Shown here: positions 33,985 to 44,098 of the stretch, in pieces | Numbering within the stretch: position 1 is the first letter of the stretch | Layout: the number at the start of each line of letters is the position of its first letter | Assembly: GCA_019973155.2 (NCBI GenBank) | Contig: BPQB01000013.1 | Coordinates: 248,001-312,000 of the forward strand | Length of the DNA stretch: 64,000 nt | Direction of reading: 5' to 3' | Origin: Phanerochaete sordida | Taxonomy: Eukaryota > Basidiomycota > Agaricomycetes > Polyporales > Phanerochaetaceae | Position numbers and translations under genes: made by a program | The notes under the pieces: generated by a model | What the model saw: the letters and a program-made list of their open reading frames with translations, nothing else | Told to the model about the DNA's origin: nothing | Databases searched by the model: none

Positions 33985-34955
33985 TCACATAATCCAGCCG
34001 GGCTTCTCGTTGAGCCTGATCTCGGTGCGGCCGCCTGCGACGACCTTGAGGCCCGCGTCGGGCGCCTGCTCCGCGAGCTTCGCGTTCCACCACTCGACGC
34101 GCTTCAGCGTGTCGACGTCGTCCGTGGGGAGCTCGGGGAACTCGAAGAACGGCTCGCCGTCATTGCTCGCCGGGACGGACCACGCGCGGAGCATGTTCTG
34201 CGGGCGGCTCTTGCGCACCCAATTCAAGCTAGGCAAGGTCTGTGGTGAGCGCGGCGGAAGCTGGGGGCAGACGCAGGCGACGCACAAGTCCTTGTTCATC
34301 CCGCGCACGTCGTTCCCGTGGCACACGTACAGCTGCGTCGTGAGGCACTCGCACAGGCCGTCCGCGTCCTGGAGGAACATGTGGAAGTGGCCCGTGCGCA
34401 CGGCGGCCGCCGCGCCGTAGTCGCCCGGCGCGACGGTGAGCACCTCGACCGTCCCGTGCGCGTCCGTCGTGAGCCGCCCGCGGAGCCCGTACGAGCGGTA
34501 CGCGTACACGCCCGCCGTCGTCGCCTGCCAGAAGTCGACCGTCGCGCGCGGGAGCGGGTCCCCGTGCGGCGAGCGCACCGTGATCGAGAGCAGGAACGGC
34601 TTGTACTCTGCGCGCGGTGAGCGCGCGGGCGAAGGGAAACGGGGAGGCACGCACGCTGCAGCTCGCTCACCGTCGCCAGGACGGCCTTGCCGGGCTCGAG
34701 CATGCGGTCGGGGGCGCCGGGGACATACAGAGGCCCTGCACGAAGCCATCAGCACGGGCGGCGCGCGGGCGGGGGCGCGCACGCACCCTCCATGTCGGCG
34801 CGCTCGTTCCTGCGGCCCTGGCGCCACGACCAGGTGAGCGGGTTGTCGTTGACGAGCTGGACCCACGTCGCGGCGCGGAGCGCGGAGAAGACGCGGAGGG
34901 GGACCGAGATGGGCACGGACGGCGCGAACGCAGTGAGCGTCGTCTCGGCGGTCAT
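33985..34955 (-). CDS. Intradiol ring-cleavage dioxygenase
   Basis: Non-haem Fe(III) enzyme that opens catechol- or hydroxyquinol-type rings between the hydroxyls. Exons 34955-34787, 34735-34655 and 34607-33985 give 290 residues. Family blocks: GPLYVPGAP, ATVDFWQATTAGVYAY (first Fe-ligand Tyr), LRGRLTTDAHG, the second Tyr in PGDYG, the two ligand His in GHFHMFL, and LTTQLYVCHG. There is no signal peptide, so it is an intracellular enzyme. An in-frame 42-base segment at about 34,248-34,207 (starting GTCGCC and ending CACAG, encoding a Cys/Pro-rich stretch absent from the family core) looks like an intron with a weak donor; if removed, the protein is 276 residues. A TATAA (minus strand, ~35,013-35,017) lies ~60 bases upstream. 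It could serve breakdown of lignin-derived aromatics; the exact substrate is unclear. Confidence 0.83.
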
Positions 34956-35765
34956 CGTGGGCAGAGGATGGGCTGCGTGGGAGGCACGGCGCAGCGACCC
35001 GCCGCGCAGCCCTTATATCAGGCTGCCGGCGGCGGGGCGCCCGAGCAATGTCCGTGGCGAGGCTGAGCTGAGGCCCGCTAGGGGGCGCCTCCTGTGTCAC
35101 GGCTCGTCCCAAGCACTGCTTGGGCTGGAGAAAGTTCCACGGATCGCCTAAGCCCTGTATGTGCGGCGCCATCGTTTGTCATCTGCGCCCAGATATGTGA
35201 GAAGCGGTGTGTCAATATCAACGAGGCGTTCAATTGAGTATACCGCACCTCTGACGGCAGGCGAAGCCCATTCGCGGGAAAGGCTGGCCACTCCGCCCTG
35301 GAGCGCGCAGCGCACGAGACGGCGCCGACTCGACTCGCCGTCAGCACGCCGTCGTGAGGCGGCGACGAGCGATGCCATCTCTCGAGATCGGTGGGCCGGG
35401 CGTATTGATGCAATGTCGAGAATCTGAGACGGGGACGGCCTGCGTGCGGCTCCGCTCCCACGCACCACCGCCGAGGACTTGGGTCAGTGTCTCGAAGATC
35501 GTCCGCGGTCGCGCGCTGCGTTTCGCTTGTGAGCAAAACGCGAAACAGGCCATGGTATACTTAGAATGTTGATTGTGCGGTGGGAGGTCGTGTTTGGGGT
35601 CCCGCCCCTGACAACGGCGACCGGGACACCGTGCACTCCTAAGCGCGCCTCGGCCGAGTACTCCGTCCAATAATTGGCGTCGTATATAGTGCGAATAACA
35701 AAACGGACAGGCATGTCAGAACACTGGTATTGGCATATCGCGTGAGCATTTACGGGCACCGAAAT
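34956..35765. other. 0.8 kb intergenic region
   Basis: Contains the dioxygenase promoter on the left and the desaturase 3' flank on the right. No gene between. Confidence 0.4.
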
Positions 35766-37705
35766 TCAGTAGAGAACCAAACATCCAACCGCCAACTCCT
35801 TCAGTCTATCGTAGGCCGCCAGGGTGTGCTTGTTTATGCCTCCCTGAAACGCAGCAGTCGTCCTATCGCGGAGCTCTTTCACGCGTTCGTCCGGTTGATC
35901 CTCGTGGAAGGTCTTAGCTTTGATGGAATACTTGCGAAGGAGGGCGTCACCGCCAGGCTGTTGCTGGTGTTAGTCAGACGCCAGCGCCCAGAAGGACAAC
36001 ACTTACGTGGTCGTGCAAGTATTCGGTCACGTCCACGACGAGGTTGTCTACGGCAAGAATGCATCGCCCTTGCACCCGCAATACGTACGCGCGAATTTCC
36101 GCGACGGTCATCGGCGGCACATCAGCGGTGAACGTTTTCTGGGTCGTGATAAGATCATCTGGTGCGACGTGAGTCTTGAAGTGCATACGCCAGAGTGCGC
36201 ATGAGAGATCCTCTTCTCGGGCCTGTCGTAAATCTCGTGCGAACCCGATCCGCTGGAGCCCGAGAATAATCCATTTCGACGGATCCCATGCGAAGATGGA
36301 GGGATCGGAGCGGAAGTCCTGTGGGAAGGCGTGCTACTCGAGACCGTCAGCGAAAGTAAGAGTCACGCTATGCTACACTTGCATGCTATGTGAGTGCAGG
36401 TTAGCTTACACGATCGAAATTGTTGTCAAAATGGGACGAACATAATTATGGTTGCCTTCGCCGCATGTTAACACGGCAACGATCTGTTTAGGGTTCAAGT
36501 TCTCGAAGTTAGCTCAGATGCGAAGGCGACAATCTTACGAGGTTGACTCTTGATGTATTCTCGTCCGAGTAGGGCTGCAGTCCATCCCAGTGTGCAAGTC
36601 TGCGGTACGGTCGTCAGCGCCCGATGGTCCCGGAAGGTCGAAAATAAGCTATCATACGAATTGACAAGAAACGTGCAATGCCACACTGGCATTGTAGCGC
36701 TTGTGAGCGTGGTCGGTTAACTTCATCGTAGTAAAGCGTACCAGCGATCCTAGCAACCAGACCTGCCCAAATTAAGGCGCCCATAGCATCATTCCAGAGG
36801 GTACCGAGCAACGTCGGAAACACGATTGCAGTGGACAGGGCCAGCACAGCTGCACCGAAGTCAGAAAAACACGCATATATGCACATGAAGACAGGCGCAC
36901 CGTAATACTGATGTTGAAAGCGTACAACTAGTGGGTAACGTGGTCAATATATCGACACGACCGGCAGTCATAGAGCGAACGCACTTGAATCCTGCTCGAG
37001 ATCCTCTCGGTCTATCGTCTTCATGCGCTCGTAGTGATGCTTGAAGAAGATCCATCCCATGTGTGACCACATCAGCCCGCGGGTCGCGGAATATCTGGAT
37101 GGTCATCAGCAAGAGACGGCGTTCCGATTCAATAAGGAGCTAGCGCACGGATCATGGACTGGATCGTCTGTATAGCGCTGAAATTGAGTGAGCGACGAAA
37201 ATATGGGGCAAGAGAAATAGAGCATACATGATGTAGCCGATGTCTGAGGACCCTGTTGAGGGTGTCAGACCCAGGTTTCAAGCGCCTATGCCAGTAACAC
37301 GTACCACCACTGCACGTAATGAGTCAATATTCCGTTCTCGATGTGGGGACGCACCTTGATGGAGCCCTGGAAGGCACTGGTCCCTAGCACTGCAAGAAAC
37401 GCCCGCGTTTTCTGCCCCGCTTCAAACGACCTGTGCGAGTACAGCCGATGGTAGCCGATGGTAATACTGCGGCCGGTTTGTCATACATATGCATGCTGTG
37501 TGCTCGAATAGGCGCACCTAAAGCAAGCAGCTTGCCAGAGTACGACGGCCAGGATGAGCGTAGCCCTTGGCGTCGAGCTCAGCGGGTGGTAGTACACGCC
37601 GACGCAAGCAGCGGCGTGGACGGTGAGGAAAACAAAGGCGTTTGACCACCAGATTTGCTGTAGGACGGACGGCGGCTGTGCTGAGCTGCTGCTCGTCGCC
37701 GGCAT
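35766..37705 (-). CDS. OLE1: Acyl-CoA delta-9 desaturase with C-terminal cytochrome b5
   Basis: ER-membrane di-iron enzyme that puts the first double bond into stearoyl/palmitoyl-CoA. Fourteen exons: 37705-37518, 37466-37355, 37309-37305, 37252-37228, 37177-37149, 37094-36985, 36927-36901, 36849-36742, 36685-36658, 36599-36539, 36483-36442, 36385-36383, 36333-36007 and 35957-35766; 418 residues. The three His boxes are HRLYSH, RHRLHHR and GNHNYHH. N-terminal hydrophobic helices (AFVFLTVHAAACVGVYY, LILAVVLW) and a second pair before NSLAHWDG are as in the family. The C-terminal cytochrome b5 domain keeps the haem motif HDHPGG. Very small exons (5, 25, 27, 28, 29 and 3 bases) are needed to complete the His boxes. 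The 3-base exon (CAT) supplies the first His of the HH pair and is followed by a GC-AG intron starting GCAAGT; this step is inference. Divergent from cutC. Confidence 0.88.
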
Positions 37706-38073
37706 GGTTGGTGTTCGCGCGAATGGTGCTCTGGGGGTTGGACGGGGTGAAGGGGGCAGGATGAAGAGAACGTTTAGACCATATGCATATAATGATATAT
37801 ACTGAATGCTCGCGCACGTTCCGCACGGACCAGGCGGCGTCCATCAGGCAGGGTGGGCATCGAGGGGAGCTCGATACCTGCCATGCCACCGGATGATGAT
37901 CTTGAGGACCTGCCAAAACGAGGACTCAGATCAGCGGAGCAGATCGAGATCAGTCGATACTCACGTCGACGTCGACGTCACCGCGCCGTCCGCGCCGAGC
38001 TGCCTCTGCCACTCAGTGTCTCCGTGCTCTACGCGTACCATATCCTACTGAACCACGAACAACGATATCAGAA
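37706..38073. promoter_or_regulatory. Shared desaturase/cutC promoter region
   Basis: A 368-base head-to-head spacer. AT-rich ATATATCATTATATG (minus strand, near 37,780-37,800) is a probable TATA region for the desaturase. Confidence 0.45.
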
Positions 38074-39097
38074 ATGTCCAAAATATTGGTCGAGGTCTGC
38101 GTAGACTCTGTCGAGTCTGCCATCGCGTTCGTCACGGTCGCAGGTCTTGCTGTGCGGGCGAGACTCATGCCTACGCCTCAGGGCCGTCGCTGGAGGGGCC
38201 GACCGTCTCGAGCTCTGCGGTAATCTCGCCCTAGGCGGCGGCACCACCCCCAGTATGGGCCTCTACAAAGCGGTCAAGAAAGCGGTACCCGACGTGCCCA
38301 TTATGGTCATGATCAGACCTCGCGTGGGGGACTTCCTCTACAGCAAGCGCGAGCTCGAAGTCATGCTCGAGGACATCGCCACTTTCAAGGCCCTGAAAGC
38401 AGATGGAGTGGTGTTCGGGGCATTGACAAGGGATGCGACCGTGAACGTTCTAGCAACAACTCAGTGAGTGCACAGCATATGATATAGTCCCTTGCGGTTT
38501 TAATGGGAGGTCAGACTGGCTCAAGCTGCCCATCCGATGGAAGGTGGGTTTGGCGTACGATTATGGACCTGAGCAAGCTGACGGCGGGCAAATTCCAGTC
38601 TGCTTCCACCGGGCAGTAGACATGGCATTGAACCTGACAGAAGGTAGGACCTTACCCGTGATGGCTACCGCATTCTGAGTTCCGTCGTGCAAGCTTTCCA
38701 CGAGATCAAGACTATTCCAGGCATTACGCGGGTCCTGACCAGCGGCCAGGGCAAGACAGCGCCGTCCGATGAATCCCTGGCGAATCTCAAGGAGCTCTTC
38801 AGGATGAACTCGGTCAACGAGCACAAGTCCTCTGTGCTCAGCATCCTGCCTGGGTCCGGAATCAACCCGCAGACCATCGGCGTCGTTCTCGATACGCTGC
38901 TGCCGCTGGGGCTCCGCGAGGTCCACTTGAGCGCGGGAGGGTGGCTTCCGTCGGATATGGTTCACAGACCCGAGGGAATGGGAATGGGAGTCGGTGGCGA
39001 GGGCGAATGGGGCATTTGGAGGACCAACGCAGAGACGGTTCGCGAGGTCAGACACGCAATGGACGAGGCCTGGAAGCAGTACAGTGTATCCAAGTAA
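38074..39097 (+). CDS. cutC: CutC-family protein (copper homeostasis type)
   Basis: Five exons (38074-38126, 38182-38463, 38515-38543, 38599-38643, 38694-39097), 270 residues. A TIM-barrel protein: KILVEVCVDSVESA starts strand one, then AGGADRLELCGNLALGG, MVMIRPRVGDFLYS, DGVVFGALTRD, CFHRAVDM, ITRVLTSGQG and ILPGSGIN. These are the standard CutC blocks. The name comes from a bacterial copper-tolerance locus, but the biochemical activity remains unsettled and a direct copper role has been questioned. The C-terminus has the usual HLSAGGW-type loop and a region ending SVSK. No targeting signal is visible, so it is cytosolic. The 29- and 45-base exons are unusually short, but phase and motifs fit. 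Confidence 0.9.
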
Positions 39098-39871
39098 TAG
39101 TGCTAGCACAGCACAAGGCCGCTGTCGAGCTGGTCGAGGGCGACTGCGAGGTGGGAGAGCCGAAGATAGCGTGTTGGCCGAGGCCGAGGAGGACGCGAGA
39201 ACTTGGCAGCGAGAACCCTGGCAGTTTTGGCGCCTGCCGGAGAGCGATCGAGATCCCATGTGTAAGCGCTCGGGGCCGAAAAGAGAGTATGGGTTGCGCA
39301 CGGGCCATGGTCTGCAGCCTGTGCTCGCCTTTAGCCAGTCCCTCTGCGTGCTCCAGGGGGCGTTGCCGATTCGGATCTCTGGAAACCGTCTGCTGGCAGC
39401 TGCCAGGCGCCGAAGTAGGACCCCGGATACCTCTCTGCGACGCAGGTCTTCATCTTCAAGTCGTATGACGCATGCAGGCGTATGGTCTGTCTCACGGATG
39501 CTCAGAAAAGCAAAGGCAGAAACAGTGAATTATCTAGTTGTGTATTCGACGTGCATAGGGTTGTGAATTTGAGTGCCTGATCATGTAAATGCGCGGATAG
39601 TAGGCTAGCGAGACAAGCCCACTCGCGAGCTCTCCTGAATCACGGAGGGCATGGGTATTATCATATGTGCCTGTCTGAAAATACGATTGTGCTCATAGTC
39701 AATAGTAGTAGGCCGCGAGGGCGCACCACAAGCGGACAAGCACTCATCCTTAGACAAACACCCGGATAATTATTAATGTCGGAGGAGATGGACATGTCCA
39801 GAGAGCCAATACGGCTTAGAAGCGCGGCAAACATCCGCTTACCCATCTGGCTTGTGTCTACGTTATTGCAG
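39098..39871. other. Intergenic DNA after cutC
   Basis: No gene or repeat that I can support. The part after 39,520 is AT-richer. Confidence 0.4.
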
Positions 39872-40146
39872 CTAGCCATCTCGAGCCGCTTCCCTATGGC
39901 GTTTGGGAATCGGGACGGGTACCTGCCATGAGTCGGTCATCTTGTCGCGCATGACAATATCGGCGATTGTGGGGTCGCGGGAGGCGGTAGGGGACGGCTT
40001 CGATCCCATGGGGGTCGAGTGCAGGGCGCGGTACACGGCCAGCACGAGATACAACTGCGGGGACTCGGGAGAAACCTGATGGCACTGGGAAGATGCTTGC
40101 TCAGTATATCATCGAACGGCACGCTCACCGAACTCGTTCGCCACAT
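39872..40146 (-). CDS. Possible 73-residue protein, unknown
   Basis: A two-exon model, 40146-40129 (MWRTSS) and 40075-39872, is in phase 0 with good splice borders (GTGAGC donor, CATCAG acceptor). The product has an ordered look: VSPESPQLYLVLAVYRALHS in exon 2, then DPTIADIVMRDKMTDSWQVP and a basic C-terminal tail (KRHREAARDG). It has no signal peptide, membrane helix or motif I recognise. A longer N-terminus is possible: sequence just upstream in another frame (GFVKATTWDAEVQRLGERF) also looks protein-like, so exon 1 may be wrong. Evidence is limited to frame continuity and composition. Confidence 0.35.
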
Positions 40147-40599
40147 GCTCGAAACGCTCACCTAATCTCTGTACCTCCGCGTCCCATGTCGTCGCTTTTA
40201 CGAAGCCCTTGCTCTGCTGCGACGTGCTGCACCCTCTGGTGCCGGTCGCGCGTTGTACATTGAGGGTGCAAGTACGTCGCAGAAATGCGAATGTGCGAAG
40301 ACTATAGCCAAAAAGATGAGCTATGGTAAAAGATTTCTCATGCTGACCAGGAAGTATGTTCACAGACCTGCGAGATTATGCACAAGGGTTCAAAACTGAA
40401 GCTGGGAGTACGCGAGACCGTGAGCGCTCGTAATGCTTCTTTGATAGAATTACTGGATATGGCGCTGTTCCTGAGGACCCCTGGCCCAAGACCACCCTGG
40501 GGTCGCTACGCGGATTGTTTCAAGAGATCTGAATCGGCAACGCCCCCTGGCGTGCTCAGACTCGTGCATTTTGCCCTACAAACGTCGCCGTCGACAACC
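40147..40599. other. Spacer and ING-gene promoter
   Basis: Promoter regions of two divergent genes. A protein-like minus-strand stretch at ~40,150-40,280 may be an unplaced exon of the small gene to the left. Confidence 0.35.
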
Positions 40600-42001
40600 A
40601 TGACCTCCATGGGCCCTCCCCGCTCCCCTGCTCCCCCCGCACCCGCCTCGACCTCACCCCAGAAGACGGCCCATTCGCTCGCCATCCTCCAGGAGTACAC
40701 GCACACCCTCGACTCTGTCCCCCTCGATCTCTCGCGCAACTTCGCTGATTTGCGCGAGTTGGACGCCGTCCTCTCCTCTTCCATGACCACCGTGACCTCC
40801 AAGGTCATCGAACTCACCAACATGATCGAGAACCGCTCCTCCTCGAAGGAGGACCGCCTCTGGCTCCTCGCCGAGATCGCGGATGAGGTCAGCAGGCTCA
40901 AGCCCGGCGCTGACGACAAAATCCGCGTCGCCTGCCACGCCGCCGACGGCCTCAAGAGCCACAAGGCCCACATGACAAGCCTCCTGCAGCACATGCCCGA
41001 GCCCGAGTATGGCCAGATGGCGGGCATGCTCTCGCGCAAGACGGTGTACCCCCATGTCGCCACGCGTCATTATGTGCCCGCAGGGATGGCGGGTGAGGGT
41101 GGCAGGCGGCAGCGACGGACGGCACTCCTCGCGAACGGCCCGATGGAAGCCACCCCGAACAAGAGGAAGCGGGTCGCCGCCGACGACGGGGACGTCACCC
41201 GGAGCCCCGCGAAGCCCAAGACAGACGCGTCCCGCGCCCGCAACGGGGCCCGTAGAAAGTGCGTAGTGCGCCGCCTGATGACCTCCAGACGTTCATAGTG
41301 CCTGCAGCAGGAACGACCGCGCGGCGTCCCCCGCCGAGTCCGTGCTCTCAGTGCAATCCCACCTCCCGCAGGCCGCCGTCCCCCCTCCGATGTCCCGCCA
41401 GAATACGTCGCAGCGCGCAGCAAGCACCGCGTCCTCGGCGAAGCGGTCGCGTGCCCAGAACGCGCTCGCGAACGGCGACGACAGCCGCCAGGAGTTCCAC
41501 CACCCGCCCTCATCCTCGCACCCGTCGCTGCCCGCACCGTTCTCCAACGGCAGCTCGTACGAACGCAACGGCATCAGCGAGTGGGCAACCGGCCAGCTCG
41601 AGGGCCCCGGCATGCCCGTCGCGCGGAACTTTGTCAGCAGCGCCGCGGCGTCGGTCGTGCCCGACGTGGACACCGACGCCGCCGCGGGCGAGGGCGACGG
41701 AGACGGCGACGACGGCCGGACGTACTGCATCTGCGACCGCGTCAGCTTCGGGGAGATGATCGCGTGCGACGACGAGAACTGCGAAAAGGAATGGGTGAGT
41801 GTATGCGCGCCATGCTCCGCCAGACGCGTGCTGACGCCCGCATCCGCAGTTCCACCTCGCGTGCATCGGCCTCACCGTCGCACCAGAAGGCTCATGGGTG
41901 TGCGATAGCTGTCAAGCACGGCGCACCACAAAACGTCCCGCGCGAGGCGGGAAGCGTCGGACGGGCGGCGCCCGCTCCGGCGGACGCAACGGGTCGACGT
42001 G
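40600..42001 (+). CDS. ING-family PHD-finger chromatin protein (Yng2/Png-type)
   Basis: Three exons (40600-41258, 41311-41794, 41849-42001), 431 residues. The N-terminal ING helical domain is visible: ILQEYTHTLDSVPLDLSRNF, then RELDAVLSSSM, KVIELTNMIE and LWLLAEIADEVSRLKPGAD, shown in pieces. The C-terminal PHD finger is complete: YCICDRVSFGEMIACDDENC, then W, FHLACIGL and GSWVCDSC, giving the Cys4-His-Cys3 set plus the aromatic residue that reads methylated H3K4. Between them lie basic patches (KRKR) and a long Ser/Ala-rich linker; the tail is Arg/Gly-rich. In yeast such proteins are subunits of NuA4 (Yng2), NuA3 or Rpd3 complexes. The ING domain spacing fits Yng2 best, but the complex is inference. 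The start is the first ATG before the ING helix. Confidence 0.9.
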
Positions 42002-42534
42002 ATCCGCGGATCCGAATGAAATAAATGTGCATTTACATGTGTGCAAAGTGTCTTACGTGCGTTGTGCTCTGCCCTGTCCTCGGATGTATGCGCTAAAGCG
42101 CGGTCCCCAGCCTCCTGTAGTAAATTATCGTGTATTAATCCGTGCATCGTCGCATGTCGTCCTCATGTACACACCTCCCATCTTCGCAGTCTAAATCATG
42201 GATCTGATTTCTCACTCATTCATCAACGCAAGTCTGCAAACAACCGGGCTGCGTCCATCTCTGAGGTCATCTATAAGCACGAGCTTTCAAGTATGGTTCG
42301 CTGATCACAATTTGACCCCTTCCCACCAAGTTGCAGCAGCGCGATGACATCGTGCAGAGCTGATCGTTAGTGCTCGTCAGGCCAACTGCCCCGGGGATGA
42401 GCGCAGCAAGTAATGCAGTCATCATCGACGGCATGATCATATGTCCTCAGATAGAGCAGTAAGTGGAGGGTTTGTCCAGTTATTACAGAGTGGTTTATTG
42501 TACAATGAGGGGTATCTCAGGCGGATAAAGAGGA
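42002..42534. other. Convergent 3' spacer
   Basis: 3' flanks of the ING and hemerythrin-like genes, AT-rich in places. No gene. Confidence 0.4.
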
Positions 42535-43566
42535 TCATCTCTTTGGCGCGAACTGCCAGAACTGTGTACACGATGGTCAGCCACGACACGAGCACCCTAC
42601 CAGGACGAATACGCACCCGCCGCGTCGGTAGCGAGAAGACGTAGGGCACGAGGACGCTCTTGACGAAGCCGGGCGCAGGCGGGAACTGCGAGTACTTGGG
42701 CGTGACGAGCACGGTGTAGCTGAGAAACGTCGTCGCGGGCTGCGCCACAACGCGCGCATCAGCACCGGCACGAGCGGGAGGAAGAGCGGGACGCACCATG
42801 GCCATCATGTGCTTGTTCGACACGTCAGAGATGTGCTTCAGCTCCTGCTCCGTCAGGCCCGACGCCTGCACCTTGTCCGGCTCGATGTAGGTCACCTCCT
42901 GCATGAGCTGCGGGGGCGCGTCGTGAGCGGCGTGCAGACAGGCAGACTGCAATGGGACGTACGTGCTTCGCGAGCGGCGCTGCGAACGCGTCGATCAGCT
43001 CACGCACTTTCAGCCCGCTGTATGGCTGCTGTTCGTGTGCGGGTGCGGTCTTGCCGAAGCCGTACGTCGCGCCCGCGGGGAGCGTCGCCACCAGGTATTC
43101 TTCGAAGGCGACGGCGCCGTCGTGGAACGTCTCGTGCTCTGCGACGATGAACGACGTGTCGAACGTCGGGGCGAACATCGGGTAGTAGAGCTCCTCCTCC
43201 CAGCTACATAGATGAGTGTCAATTCGATCTCAATGTACAGAACGCGGCGCAAGGGCGGTACTCACTCGTGGTGATGGTTCATTGTGGCGCACCACAATAA
43301 AGCATAGCCGATGAAGTCCTGCTCCTTGTCTTTCGGTATTTCGGTAGCTTGCTATGTGATCAGAACGCTGTAAGTATTTCGGGGTAGTGTATTGATTGAA
43401 CTCATGGACTCGCCTCATATACGCTCAGAAGGCCGTTGATCAAGCAAGCATGTGCGCCCGCCATCTCCCAGTACTGAGCTTGATAAATATCCTCGGGACA
43501 CGGCCCAGCGGCGGGTTTCTCGAATGCGGCAAGAGCCTCGCGAAGGATGTCTGTAGTGGAGGCCAT
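42535..43566 (-). CDS. Hemerythrin-like (HHE) domain protein
   Basis: Five exons (43566-43423, 43351-43266, 43203-42963, 42907-42617, 42561-42535), 262 residues. The fold is a helical bundle that binds a di-iron centre. Candidate ligands are in order: His in AGAHACLINGL, the HHE motif in MNHHHDWEEELYYP, and His in IVAEHETFHDGAVAFEEYL. The middle helix runs into LKVRELIDAFAAPLAKH. The C-terminal third (PATTFLSYTVLVTPKYSQF) resembles the extension in related fungal proteins and ends FWQFAPKR. The last exon was found by phase and gives the family-like C-terminus rather than the longer read-through. No signal peptide. Role unknown: oxygen or NO sensing, iron binding and redox defence have all been proposed for hemerythrins. 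At least two ligands are assigned by pattern only. Confidence 0.78.
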
Positions 43567-44098
43567 GGGTAGAATGGGCAGTTCTGGTGCGGAGAGCAGA
43601 CGTGATGCGCTCCGAGGGCTCAATGGATTCGTTCTTAAACACTCCGGGGGCCTCGAAGCCTAAATCCTGGGCGGCGTCCAAGCAGTGTCGCGGGCTGTAG
43701 CCAACCAATGGCGGTCCCGCCTTTACGAGAAAGAACGACCCTGCATCTCTGGATGATCTGCACTGCAACGTCGGACAGTCAGCGACAATCCTCAGCGGAT
43801 CGAGAGAGCAGCGCCAAGCCTGTCCGACTCGGGTCGCACCACGACCTCGGTCTCGAGCCGGGGATAAAAGGCCACGACGACCTAGCGAACATTGTTTGAA
43901 GATGATACGGTTGCGGGAATAAGACTTTGAATCTGCGTACCATCTGTTCCAAGGCGACGCCCGCGCAAGATGGCTGGGCTCGAGTCCGGGGATGCTGAAC
44001 ACATGCCCGAGGGTAGTGTGAGGAGTGCCAGACGAGCAGGGAGATTCAGAATAAAGGTGTCGCACTGCATTAAAAGAGTACCAATTATACGAGGATAT
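43567..44098. other. Spacer between hemerythrin-like gene and NAF1
   Basis: Promoter of the hemerythrin-like gene and 3' flank of NAF1. The open minus-strand frame across it lacks motifs and is not supported. Confidence 0.4.

Noticed and set aside
36007..36333. Loss of the cytochrome b5 haem motif (QQPGG) in the desaturase
   Set aside because: Using the acceptor six bases further on (CAACAG) gives HDHPGG in phase, so the motif is intact.
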